DNA of 64,000 bases from Eudromia elegans (Eukaryota > Chordata > Aves > Tinamiformes > Tinamidae), in NCBI GenBank assembly GCA_003342815.1, contig PTEX01000120.1:2040039-2104038 (forward strand). Reading direction: 5' to 3'. The position numbers and the translations under genes were made by a program. Below are positions 1-10,911 of this stretch, one piece after another (position 1 is the first letter of the stretch; each line of letters begins with the position of its first letter). The notes beneath the pieces are model-generated. The model was not told the origin of the DNA and ran no database searches. It saw only the letters and a program-made list of their open reading frames with translations.

Positions 1-918
1 ACTAAATTTGGTAAAATGTTCCTGAAAGAGTGGGATTAGATAATTGTAAATTAATTCCTATTGTGATGAGATCAATTTTTTTTATTAGCCTTTTACTAAC
101 TTCATCAACCTTTATCAAGCTTTTCTCTTAACTTTTGCTAGATATAACTACTTGTACTCTCATTTTTAGTGAAACCAGTTATGCATAATTGCCCATCTCC
201 CTTGTGAGACTAGAAATACAAAACAAGTTAAGAGGTAATGGATTGCTTAGTAAGCACATTCCTTTCAAGTTGTTACTTCCACCTTTGCAAGCTAAAAATG
301 CAACTGTTTAATTTCTCTATAATATAAGCAAAAGTATACATAACATTTACATGTTATATATGCATGTTATGTATGTATTAAATGCATATGCATATTTACA
401 ACTATGCAGAAATTAAATAAGCAACAAGCTCTACAATAGATGCAGATATAGAACTAATAAGATATGAAGATATGAGATGCAGATAAAATTGAATGCAAGA
501 TCAGAAGCAATGACTGTATCATCTATATAATCCAAGTAATTATTCAGTCATTTCTATCTCAAGCTTCCAGACTCCTTTAGTCTCATATAGCAAAGATAAT
601 CTGTGCTATTTGCTGACATCAAGGGTTGAGAATTTCTGCTGTACCCTGTGAATTTCTTCTATTGCTGGGCATCATTACTGTGATTCACTTTATTTCTATG
701 ATATAACATGAATATTACATACAAAGCTTTATATGGTGTGCTACAGATAATCCAAATAAAAATGGTCCATCTATCTCTGTACGTCCATGCTGATTGCATC
801 CTATCTTGTTTTTTGACCATGTAATTTGATTAGATACCTGATTCAGGGGAAGGACCCCTTTAACACCATTCCCCCAAATCCTGAAGATTTCCCCTTCCAG
901 GAGGATCTCCAAGGGGAG

Positions 919-956
<38 letters not shown>

Positions 957-2520
957 CTATTCCTAAACCTATAATTTTCTCTAACATTTCAGACACTGAG
1001 AAGGAGATCACGAACTCCCACCATTTTCTTTGTCAACATTTATACCAGTATTTATCACTTCTAACACTGGCATTATGGAGCCATCTATAATTCGTATGTT
1101 CCCAAAGTATCCTCGAGAGTTTGTGTGATCTGTGACACCAAAAGAGTAAAACTATGCACCAAACTGTGCACAGGAAGGGAAAAATATTAAATGAATAAAT
1201 GAATAAAATGTCTACAAAAACCTGATATGCATGCATGACTGCTATTTTCAAAAGTCCTCTTTATAATCTTTAGATTTTATTGTTGTTGTTCAATTCCTAA
1301 AAAGAAGAACTGGATGTTGGGAAGCAGATATTCAACATTTCCTAGTAGTATTAGTCTTTTTATATATTATAATACATCTTAGATCCAGGACCACTGCTAA
1401 ATACAATCCTTCTTGATGATTTAATAGGCATATCTTTTTAGGAAATTGTACAGTTCCACTGGGAAGGAAAGTTATTCTTTCCATGAAGTTAATGTTCAAA
1501 CGTCACATGTTTAAGACTTACAAGAGCTCTGAAATTTGTAAAAAAGCTCTAGCAGGTATATTATGATGAGGTTAATTTTATAGACTTGTAATAAGTACTT
1601 TTTCACATGCCTCTCTGATTTATTGCTTAAATATTGGTTCTTCAAATATTCAACAAGCTCTGCCTTAAAATTATAGGACTCTAAGAGAAATCTACACCTT
1701 GGGCCAAATTATATGTTCTCTGACCATTCTTTCCAGGGAGATTGATTTGGCACAGCTTGGTGAACTAATTTCAAAAAAAAAATTTCCTTCTGTCATGTCA
1801 GAGTTGACCATTACATCCAGAAAAGCACACTGAATGATAGGAAAGTTGGACTTCAAGAAGTTGAGTCTGAGACATTAAAACCCTGCAGCATTAGAACGAA
1901 AGCTTTCTATTACGGGAAAAGGGAAAACGAATTTTTTTACAGCAGATCATAAGGCATTTTCTATTGCAACTTATCAGATTTTATAGATTTAACATTTTAC
2001 ATATAATTGCAAGTCATTTTATAGACATTTTCCAATGATTTATATTGCCTCTCTATATCAGCATTGTAACATTGGAGTCACTTGGCCGTGTTTCAGAGGT
2101 GCTAACTAGTTCCCCAGGCTCTTACTAAAGCCAGCTGGAGCTGCAGAGCTCAAGACCTCTAAAAATTAGATACATTCTATCCTGGCCACTTTTCTTTTTT
2201 TCTTTTTTCTTTTTCTTTTAAATAAGACAGGGATACAAGGTCACATTATTCTTGATCTTTTCTTTGAGAGGATATTATGGTCATGCAAATCATCCCAACA
2301 GGAAGTTTCAACACTATTTTAAAATATAGCTAAACAATTGCGCACTTTCCTCCCTCTTTGACAGATTCATATGGTTAATATAGCCACAATTAATACAAGC
2401 AATTGCATCACTTGGTGCTTTCAAAGAGACACAGAATGTATGCCTGGACATGTGATGGAGGATGAAGGATTGGTACAAGCTCTTTGTTACAGAATTTTGT
2501 GAAAGCCCAAAGCACAATCA
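1..2520. other. A/T-rich non-coding stretch
   Basis: No gene is visible on either strand. Open frames are short, lack domain signatures and one runs through a 35-base homopolymer. The stretch holds small A/T palindromes near 337-400, where ATAACAT and ATGTTAT face each other across four bases. A T/C-rich patch lies at about 2186-2225. It reads as intergenic or intronic vertebrate DNA upstream of the CpG-rich region that starts near 5.3 kb. Confidence 0.6.
919..953. repeat. Poly-A run, 35 bases
   Basis: An uninterrupted run of A follows a purine-rich sequence (aaggggag). It may be the tail of an old retrocopy or a simple homopolymer; no recognisable element body precedes it. It creates a false poly-Phe frame on the minus strand. 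Confidence 0.9.
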
Positions 2521-3172
2521 TGCTTTTCTAAAAGAAAAAAAAAAAGAAAAGAAAAAAAGAAGAGGTAGCAGGAGAGGGAGAGAGAAAGAATAGCGCACAG
2601 GCCAGTCCATGCCTATTAAAAGTGATGCTCTAGAAGTAGCCTCTGGCTCGGGAAGACTCTAAACTGCTGACTGCTTAAATCTGGGATGAGGTGCCAGTCA
2701 CTCCACACCTGCTGCGTTTCTTACATCTTTGCCTAAGTTGCTGTTAATGGTCGCTGCTGGAGATGAAGGCCACTAGGCTAGAAGGGCAACTGATCCTACC
2801 AGGCTTGTTCCTATGTTAAAATTCAGGCAGATTGTATGCTTCTGCATAGCAGTTTCTGAGCAGGAAGGATTTGAAAGCACATCCAATGGGTTTTGACAGC
2901 TCTGAGGAGATGGTGCTTCCAAGTCGGAATGCTGATAACTGGGTTGAAGGTACAGCCTGCTGGGTTGTCTGAAGGGAGAGGAAAATAAAAATACTAAAAC
3001 TCACTAAAGGCTGCTCAAGAATTGCAAGCAAGCAGACGCTTGGAGTAGTGCCTGAGCTGAAGGAAGGAAAAGCGAGGAAGGCAAAGTGGTGTTGCTGGAA
3101 GGGAGGGCTCCGGTGCGGGGATGGGGCTGGGACCGGTGGGAGATGTGGCCCTGATGAGGTGCTGCTGCTGGC

Positions 3173-3205
3173 GGGGGTGGGGGGAGGGGGCGGGGAGGGA
3201 AGGGG
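3173..3205 (+). promoter_or_regulatory. G-quadruplex-type run
   Basis: At least four G tracts of three to six bases are separated by single T, A or C bases, and a further G4 tract follows at about 3212. This satisfies the usual G-quadruplex pattern on the plus strand. Such runs are common near promoters, and this one lies about 2 kb from the CpG island core. Folding is inferred from pattern only. Confidence 0.6.
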
Positions 3206-3529
3206 TAGGTTGGTGCCTTGCACTGTGAGAGGAGAGCACAAGGAGGGTGGAGGGGGTCCTCATTTTGGGAATGAGCTACTCGGCAAGGGTAGGGGCTCCC
3301 AAACCCATCTGCAGCCCCGGGAAACTGGGCAGCCTGAAGACAACGCTGAGGCGCTGTGTGCAGCCTGCCGAGAGATCAGTCTTACATGATGCTGACAGGG
3401 AGAAAAGATAAAAAATAAACACCAACAAGAAAAAGCAAAAGCAGGAGGAGGTCGTACGGAGGAGCGAGCCGAGCAGGGAGGACACCGTCGTGCCTTCTCC
3501 TGGCAGCGTCACCTGTGTGCCATGCATGC

Positions 3530-3574
3530 TCACACACACAAGCACTCCCACAGCACACTCACACACACACACAC
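3530..3574. repeat. CA-rich microsatellite
   Basis: Two CA blocks, about 3531-3540 and 3558-3574, are separated by an imperfect CA/CT spacer. This is a simple dinucleotide repeat and explains the His/Thr-rich and Val/Cys-rich frames nearby. Confidence 0.8.
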
Positions 3575-6563
3575 GACGGCACCCTCCTGCCACCTCCCAT
3601 GCGGGGGGCAAGAGGGAGCAAAGAGTCGTGTCCCACCACCCTCATGGACGAGATCCGTCCCTTCATGAGACCCAGGGAGGGGACATGGGGGACACCTGGG
3701 CCTGCAGGGAGTGGGACTGGGCTGGGAAAGGGGCTGCGGAGACACAGGACGTATTTCATCCCCACTACTTATGCCCACATGCGAGGTACCCATCCCTCAG
3801 GAAACCTGACCATTTTGCCCCTGTTCTTGTCACAGCTGCGAGGGGAAGCGGAGGAGCAGTGGCAGAGGCAAGGCTGCCTTTCAGCGAGGCAGACAAAAGA
3901 CCTGACCTTGGTGCTCCCCATCTTGGAGCAACAGCTAAAAATGCAAGAGATGGAAAAGTCTTTGGGTCCCTGCTCATTTCTCTTGCTTTCCTCTTTTCTT
4001 TGCTTCCATAAACTGGTTGCATGCTTTGGGGCACTGGAGTGTCAGTCTGGAGCACTGTGAAGGAATGCAGTTATTTCCCTCTGGAATCCCAGAAGGCAAA
4101 GACTTTTGCATAAAAATGTCTTTTTTTTTTTTTTTTTTAATCATAAAAGAACTGCCGAACTGCCATGGATTTGATCTCCCCTCCTTCCCTCTTCTTTAAG
4201 GGAGTTGGGCAGCAGAGATTTCCTCCCACTTCTCCTGCAAGATCAGCTTATCTCATCTGCCTAAATGGGGTCTCCTCGTTTCTTCATGGGGAACTGGGGT
4301 GGAAAGGAGAGGAGTTTTCCTAGGTACCTGCCCATTTACAGAATGTAAGAGCACAGCATCCATCTTCCCCTGCAGCTGGGCAGCAATGACACTGCTTGGC
4401 ACTGACTCACGTCTTATTGTTTAATGCCTTCTCCTCTCACTTTTCAAAGAGGCCATTTCTTTGCTTTTTCACTCTGTGCCTGTCCAAAGATCATCCCTGG
4501 AGACTGACTGATGATATGACAGTATATGGTATTAAGAGGTAAAGATTTTCATGCAAGAGTTTTCCTCATCACTACAGCTCTTAATACGTTTTCTTTCCCA
4601 GCAGCTCTGGCATACCTTTTTCCTACCATTTTCTGTCTCTTTTCTTCTCCCTTTCTGCCTCCACCCAAGAATCTACATCGACGGTTTGTAGATGAGCATC
4701 CAAAGAAACTTGTTGGTTATGTAGCCAGATGCACTTATAGGAGCATGTAATGACCGTGGCTGCATAAGCTTCCTGAGATAGTCTAATAGCTGAGAGAGAC
4801 AGGACAGAGCTGTGGATCTGTCCAGACTGGAGGAACAGCAGCAGAAGGACAACAGGAGTGTGAAGGGCCTAGGAGGCAGATATGGACTGGAGTTATGGAA
4901 GTAGTTTGAATGACAGGAACCCCAGCAGCAGCTTTGGTGTTACTGAGTGATGCTGCACTATGCGGCAGGGTGATCAAGCAAGTGAGGGGGAGATGAAAGC
5001 TGAGGAAGAGGGGTATAGAGAAACAGCCATGACGGGTGATGGGAGAGCACATGCAGCCTCTGGGGAGGCACCTTGCTCCCTACAGCTGGGGGAGGTTCAT
5101 TCACTCTTTGCATCTGCCAAGGTTTCTGGGAGCAGGAGCACCGTGTGCTGACACAATAGGAATGTAAATCAAGGTAAAATGTATTCATTCACAGGAGTGT
5201 GCAGAGAACTAAATATAAACGCTCAAAATAGATGCAGTGCTGCAGTGAGCCTAAGCCAGCTGTGTCAAACCCAGCTGCTTAAAGGAATCCACCTCCAGGA
5301 AAGAAAAAAAAAATCCAAGCTCCCAGGCCGTCGCCTGCTGGGAGGACCCCGAATCCACGGAAGCCTATGGAAAGCGCCAGGCTCAGCAGCCGGGACACTC
5401 AAGCCCTGAGGAGGGCGGAAGCTGCTGAGCCGCTTGGCAGCTTCTCGCCGGGACGGGGGATGCGCAGGGCCGGGGGACAAGGCCGGGAGTCCCTGGGGTC
5501 GCCTCGGGAGCTTCATCCCGGGCTCCGCCCGCGGCACCCGCTGCGTTTTGCGGCTCCCCTCCGACCGCTCAACAGGTGCCGGGAACCCCGCGCAGCGCTG
5601 CGGGCGGCGCTGCTGCCTGCGCGCCCGCGCAGCCCCGCGGCGGCGCCGCTGCCGCCTCCGCCCGGCACAGGACGGCATGACTTGCACATGCTCACGCAGC
5701 GGGAGGGAGCTGGCGCTGAGCAAGGGGGCAGAAATGCCGCTTTTCCCAAAAAATATCCCCCACCCCCCAAACCCAAGCTCCCGTCTCGATCTCGGTCGCA
5801 GCTCGGGCAAAGCTCCCGGAGCACCTCGCCTCGATAGACGTAAACAGGGGCAAACTGCCTCTAATTAAAATGTGCGTTAACATTCCTGGCGAGCCGCTTC
5901 GCCTCGGGTACCGTGGCACGATAACGTGGGATGAGGTAAATCCTCTCCTCTCCCCTCCACCCCCCGCTCCGCCACCGGCTCCCGCCCCCGTGCAACACGA
6001 AATTCTCGTTTCCACGGAATGCAAATGGGGGGACAAGCAGCTGCAGAGCTCCACAATAAAGTGTTTCATCCAAGGCAGAGGCCGCTCGGGCGGGCGCGCC
6101 TGGAGCGGCCCCCGGCGCACACCTCCCCCGGCCGCCGTGCGCGCTAAGCGAGCGCTCAAACTCGGCGAGGGTCGATACCGTCTGCTCAGTATGCCGCGAG
6201 TGCGCGGGTGAGGCGGCGGGGAGGGGTGAGGATGAGGAGGAAGAAGGGATGATTAATCACATCCTAATCGGCGGCCGCAAACGGGGGGGGATCATTTCGC
6301 CCAGCCGAGCGCCGGAGTGGAGTTGCAGAACAGATCCCTGCACGGGAGCACGCCTGGGGGATCGGGAATAGCGGCGGTGCTCAGGCTCGAGCCCTGCTTC
6401 CCGCTGTGAGCATCATCCCCCTCAACTGTCTGCAAGCAGCGACTTAGGGGAGATAATCGTGCCGCGAACTAGAGGTTTCCTTTTTGCCTTCTTTTCACGG
6501 GCAGAAGAGCAGAAAGGAAGCAAAATTTCCCTGCTCCCGTCTTCCCCTACCCGTCAAAGAAGG

Positions 6564-6629
<66 letters not shown>
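6564..6629. repeat. Poly-A run, 66 bases
   Basis: An uninterrupted run of 66 A lies inside the CpG-rich region, followed by G and more A/G-rich sequence to about 6660. It is unusually long for a pure homopolymer. It could be the tail of a recent retrocopy, but the preceding sequence shows no recognised element. It produces artificial poly-Lys and poly-Phe frames. Confidence 0.95.
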
Positions 6630-6631
<2 letters not shown>

Positions 6632-6946
6632 AAAAGAGAGCGAGATAAAAAAGAGACCACAAAACCACACGAGAGGAAGACTGGGGACGGGTACGAGAAG
6701 AGGGAAGGAGAAGGTGGCGATCTTTGCACTCCGCGGCAGACCGTGCCTTCCAGGCTGGATCGCGCCCATGCCTTTTCACCAGCCCGGGGAGCTCCGCACT
6801 AGAAGCGCGGAGTGGGGAAGCGCATTTCGGGCTGCGATACGACCGCGCACCCTCTCATCGCCCTCCTAACTTTCCTTACGGAAGGGGTTAAACTATCAAG
6901 TGCATCGATACTGGCATTCCCGCAAAGAGCCCTTTTGCTCGCCCGG

Positions 6947-6971
6947 AAAAAAAAAAAAAAAAAAAAAAAAA
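6947..6971. repeat. Poly-A run, 25 bases
   Basis: A second pure A run about 320 bases after the 66-base run and in the same orientation. No element body is recognised upstream. Confidence 0.9.
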
Positions 6972-7904
6972 GAGTGTACGTAATACCCTCCACTACCACC
7001 AGCATCACCTTAAAAAAGTCACCCGGTGGGATTTGCTTGAATATACACTAGTTAGAGGCTATAGGAACCAACTCACGTATCTGTATGAGCATACTGCAAG
7101 AATATTTATTGAGCCCCAGCTCAGTCACTGCATTGAACGCCAACCCTGGCAAGCAAATACATTTCCTATCTCCGAAGAGAGCTCTGAATCAACTCCTTCT
7201 TTTCTCCCCGCTTAACGATCATTTATTTCATCCCACTGCAAAGTACCCACAGTGCAAATAGAAAATCATAGAGAATTATATTTTTGAATATATCTGTGCA
7301 TAGGGTGAGAGTTTGCACCGCCCTGACAGAAAGCAAACAGACCCCCTAAAAATATACACCTCAAATACTACCCTACCTTTCACACACGAAACCATCAATA
7401 AAAAGACGAGGTTCCAAAATGTAAATCCACTTTTAATCTCCATTTTCTTCATCACGATGAAGTCCAGCCGGCCACATTTAGAACATCCCCTTTCCCAAAA
7501 GTCTGCTAATTTCGCTTCCTTCGCACGGATTTCCCCTTTGCAGATCCCTTTCATATTATTCTTGCGAGCTCCCAATTCCTATTCCTCGGCCAGGCGCAGC
7601 GGAGTTGTTGCTGTGGATGGTGCGCGGTCACAGCTCGGAGTGAATGGTGTTTCTGGGATACCACAGCAACCTTGACGAGGACTCAACCATCTCTCCAACG
7701 GGGGCACAAAGTCTCAGCTACTCTCGACTGTGTCTTTTCCTTCCCCCTCCCTCCCCGCACCAACCCCCCGCTACCCCCAGCTCCCTGCACAGGCGGAACC
7801 CGCCGCACCCCGCCTTGCTCCAGCGGGAGCCGAGGAAGCACCTTAGCGCGGGGCACCCGCGCCAATAAACTCCAAACAACATTTGCAATTGAGATTTTTG
7901 TTTC

Positions 7905-7923
7905 TTTTTTTTTTTTTTTTTTT
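7905..7923. repeat. Poly-T run, 19 bases
   Basis: A simple homopolymer near the second CpG-dense block; it explains a Phe/Lys-rich frame on either strand. Confidence 0.9.
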
Positions 7924-8403
7924 CACTTCTCCTCCCCCCCACACACCCCGGCCTCCAGTATGATCAATTCTGCCTGCGAGAGTCTCAAGACACACCGCGG
8001 TGGGGAGATGTGCAGAGCCTCTCGGAGCGCCCACAGCGGCCGTCCCCCCGCTAATCATTGCGGCTTGCGCGAGGGGGAAATATTACTAATAATAAAATAA
8101 TCACAGCAATAATAAATCAAGGGCTGGGGGGGGCCGGTAAGGAGGAATCCACGTGCCAGGCTCGGGGCTGCTCCCGTCCCCGCGCGCACATTCACACACC
8201 TTGCGCGGCAGCACGTGTTGCGTCGTGCGCTGCGCGCCCAGAACGCCACGCACGGGCGGCCGCCTCCGCGGGGCGCGGAAGGAGCCGGTGCGGGGCTGAT
8301 CCCCCCCCCACTCCCATCCATCCCTCCCTTCGGGGCCGGGCCGCGCCGGGGGGCGCTCCGCGCCGCGCAGCCTCCGCACCCGATGCCCGCGCGCCGCGCA
8401 GCG

Positions 8404-8548
8404 NNNNNNNNNNNNNNNNNNNNNNNNNNNNNNNNNNNNNNNNNNNNNNNNNNNNNNNNNNNNNNNNNNNNNNNNNNNNNNNNNNNNNNNNNNNNNNNNN
8501 NNNNNNNNNNNNNNNNNNNNNNNNNNNNNNNNNNNNNNNNNNNNNNNN
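8404..8548. other. Assembly gap, 145 N
   Basis: 145 unresolved bases fall at the most CpG-dense point, between GCGCCGCGCAGCG on the left and GC boxes on the right. Frames that run across it are artefacts. A first exon or core promoter could be hidden here. Confidence 0.98.
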
Positions 8549-8600
8549 GGGGGCGGGGCGCGTGCGCGTGCGCGTGCACGGCGGGGCGCGGGCATGTGTG
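8549..8600. promoter_or_regulatory. GC box and NRF1-like CG/TG repeats
   Basis: Directly after the gap, a GGGGCGGGGC box (Sp1/KLF type) is followed by GCGTGCGCGTGCGCGTGC, which overlaps the NRF1 consensus more than once, and then another GGCGGGGCG. Such clusters are typical of CpG-island core promoters. Binding is inferred from motif match only. Confidence 0.5.
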
Positions 8601-9260
8601 CGCGCGGCTTTGTGCGCGCGCTGGTGTGTGCGTGTGTGAGCCCACGCGTGGAGCCCAGTGTGCACGCGTGCGTGTGTGCAGCGTGTTTGCGCATGTGGAT
8701 CTGTTCTTGTGCGCCGCGTGCTTGTATTTGAGCACGTGGGATGTGTGTGCGTCGGGGGCCTGTGTGTGCTGCTTTCCGCCTGTGCATGAGCCTGTGCTTG
8801 TGCGTGTGTGCCTGCAGATGTGTTTGATTGCATGTGTGTGTGTGCCTGCAGATGTGTGTGACTGCGTGTGTGTGCATGTGTGTGTGTTCAGGTATGTGTG
8901 TTGTGTGTGTGAAGTTGTGTAGATGCCTCCGTGAATGTGCCTGTGCTTGTGTGCACATGCATGTGCATGTGTACGTGACTCTGTGGGTACATATGTGCAT
9001 GTGTGAGTGGGCATGTGTGTGTTCATGCATTTGTATATGTGATTGTGTGTACATGTGTGTGCCCTTGTGTGCATGTGCAGATGCTTTGGATGCATCAGGT
9101 ATGTGTGCACAGACTTTTGCACTGTGCTTAGGTGCGTGTGTGTGCACCTGTCGGTGCATATATTTGTGTGTGCCTCTGTGCATGTTTTGCCTTTTTATGT
9201 CTGCCCATGTGTATAGGCATGTGTGTGTTTGTGTATGGTTGTGTGTGCCAGTGCACGGGT
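8566..9260. repeat. Degenerate TG/CG-rich alternating purine-pyrimidine tract
   Basis: About 700 bases are dominated by GTGTG, GCGTG and GCATG words. The left part (8566-8700) is CG-rich and the right part TG/CA-rich. Alternating purine-pyrimidine DNA of this kind can adopt Z-form. A 34-base near-exact tandem unit with a PstI site (CTGCAG) occurs at 8801-8834 and 8835-8868. Minus-strand frames of 350-450 residues in this tract are His/Thr repeats and partly gap sequence, so I do not call them genes. Confidence 0.85.
8801..8868. repeat. 34-bp tandem duplication in the TG tract
   Basis: Two adjacent 34-base copies both read TG.GTGTGTGCCTGCAGATG followed by a GT-rich half. They differ at a handful of positions. 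This indicates slippage or unequal exchange inside the TG-rich tract. Confidence 0.75.
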
Positions 9261-10715
9261 ATACACCGAAGTGGAGAGCTTGAGCGCACACGTGCCTCAC
9301 CTGAGAGGTTTGGCAGATGGTCCTGAGTGGCTGCTTGGAAACGCTCATGTTTTGTGAAAGTTTCTGCACCAGGAGTTTGCATTTCTCCATACGGGTGCAG
9401 GTCTCACATGTGCTTGGCGTGTGAATGTTGAAGGACATAAGCTGCTCTCAGCAAGCCAGTGGATGTGATTTGAGGCTTTCTGTGTAGAGAAAAAATTTTG
9501 TATGAGCGTCTGGCTGTATAGGTATGTGTTGTAGCATCGCAACAGCGTAGCCAGTATTGCTGAATCCCTGTTGGCAGAGCGATGCTTCACCCACCCAAAC
9601 AGCTGCAATCCTGCTTCGTGTGCAGGGCTAGCAGTGGTAGGGGGGCTCTGGCCCGCGTGTAGGGGGTGGTGGGACTATGATTGCGAGCGCTGGGTCACAC
9701 GACACGGCCTCCTCGGGAGCACAGGTTTGTTTACTAGAGGGAGGCAATGTGACTAATGTAATCAAAGGCTCCTGGGCTCCCGAGCTTCCCCTGCAGCACA
9801 TCAGGGATGGGATTACGCAGGTGATAGCAGCCTGGTGACAGGTCCTTCAGCATCACAACAGAATTTCTGTCGTTCCCTTTGGTAGGTAATGTGGGATGGG
9901 TGAAATCCGTCTCCTCGTGTTATTCAGAAGAATTCTAATACAATCGCTCCTTACTATATACACATATATAAGCTTCTGCGCGTAGGAGTGTGTGTAACTG
10001 GAATCCATTTTTCAAGAGTGTTTCGAAGCTGCAGGAAGAATCGTGCTGTCAGGAAAGCACAACTGAGCTCAGTTACAATATTTGTGTTTTCTTCTGTGTG
10101 CTCAGAATAAAATTCTGCCCTTATATCCCTGAAAACATTTTCAGCTCTAATACTCAATCTCCTTGGGCTAAATAATTCATCAGTTGCCAGGAATAAGAAA
10201 TAGATATTGAAGACCTAAACTTAAATTATTATCATTATCATCATTATTATCATTGTTAGTGCATTCACTGCATTGTTCAGCACTGCAGTACCTAACTCAT
10301 TTAGGAATCTGCTTCTTATTTCATGCTGCTAGAGGTCATGTCATTTTGACTTCCAGTAAGATTCAAGCTCTGAGGTATCAGCATTACCTTTGAAAATGAA
10401 ATTTTGGCTCATCAGGTAGATGTTGCAATGTAAATAACTCAAACCCAAAAATTGAAAATAGGATGCCCAAGTGATTTTTGTGGCCAAATTCCTATTAAAG
10501 TCTAAATATCTTTGTGTTCTTAAGTAATTTAGATACATTTGAAAAATAAGACTTCCTCTCCTAAGGCAAATATTAGGCACATTTGATAATATTACTGCTA
10601 ATGACTAGCATTTCCTTAAAAGGGGGAAGAAAAGTCAAACATCGTGATGTTACATTTTTTATTTCAGCTATTTTGTTTGTAATTACTTGGATCCCATACT
10701 GAATGCTTAATCTTC
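9261..10715. other. Non-coding flank of the CpG island with a possible regulatory cluster
   Basis: No gene is recognised. Composition falls from mixed to A/T-rich. Between 9728 and 9815 lie TGTTTAC (forkhead type), ATCAAAGG (TCF/LEF type, 9761-9768) and GGGATTA (OTX/PITX type, 9809-9815). Short motifs such as these occur often by chance. A short run of ATTATC/ATCATT triplet-like repeats lies at about 10225-10260. Confidence 0.4.
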
Positions 10716-10719
10716 ATAC

Positions 10720-10911
10720 AGTTTCTTCCTTCCTTCCCTCCCTCCCTTTTTCTTTTCTTTAGTCTTTCCTTCCCCCATTCACTGCCTCTTGCTTTTCTCC
10801 CTTCCTCTCTCCCTTTCTTTCTTGTCTCCTTCTCTCCTTCATCCTCTTTTTTTAAAAAAAATCTTTTTTCTTCTCTCTTTTTTTTTCCTCTTTTTTTCTC
10901 CCCCTCTTTTG
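10720..10911. repeat. Long homopyrimidine tract (plus strand)
   Basis: About 190 bases are almost all C and T, built of CCTT, CCCT and CTTT words and interrupted by a few purines and a short TTTAAAAAAAATC patch. Polypurine-polypyrimidine tracts of this length can form triplex DNA. It yields a Lys/Glu/Arg-rich minus-strand frame that is not a gene. Confidence 0.85.

Larger units (their letters stand above)
2521..5320. other. Transitional segment, G-rich, no gene recognised
   Basis: An A/G-rich patch at 2528-2590 opens the segment. Base composition then rises in G+C, strongest at about 3050-3900. Overlapping open frames on both strands at 3.0-4.1 kb are low-complexity (Pro/Ser/Gly-rich on minus, Gly-rich on plus) and match no family I know, as expected where stop codons are scarce. 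A T18-type run sits near 4121-4138. The segment could contain distal promoter sequence of the island downstream. Confidence 0.5.
5320..8760. promoter_or_regulatory. CpG island region, probable promoter/first-exon area
   Basis: CpG dinucleotides are dense at about 5430-6470, 6700-6860 and 7560-8760, in contrast to near absence elsewhere in the window. The rare-cutter landmarks NotI (GCGGCCGC, about 6271) and AscI (GGCGCGCC, about 6094) are present. CpG islands of this size usually mark promoters of housekeeping or developmental genes. The more A/T-rich interval 6980-7560 splits the island in two. Possible plus-strand splice donors are GATGAG|GTAAAT near 5935, GCGCGG|GTGAGG at 6208 and CCG|GTAAGG near 8137; none can be confirmed. 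Long open frames here on both strands are Arg/Pro/Ala/Gly-rich and are expected by chance at high G+C. Gene identity and direction are unknown. Confidence 0.65.

Noticed and set aside
3015-4060. Overlapping frames up to 181 codons in the G-rich segment
   Set aside because: Low-complexity Pro/Ser or Gly content from G/C runs and a CA repeat; no family match on either strand.
5265-6211. Several overlapping Arg/Ala/Pro-rich frames of 100-180 codons on both strands
   Set aside because: Stop codons are rare in CpG-rich DNA. There is no domain, no consistent strand preference and no recognisable family.
6459-6869. Plus-strand frame with a Lys run of about 22 residues and minus-strand poly-Phe frames
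   Set aside because: Produced by the 66-base A homopolymer.
8055-9438. Minus-strand frames of 213-445 codons (His/Thr-rich) and plus-strand Cys/Val-rich frames
   Set aside because: They are translations of a TG/CA simple tract, and several run through the 145-base N gap.
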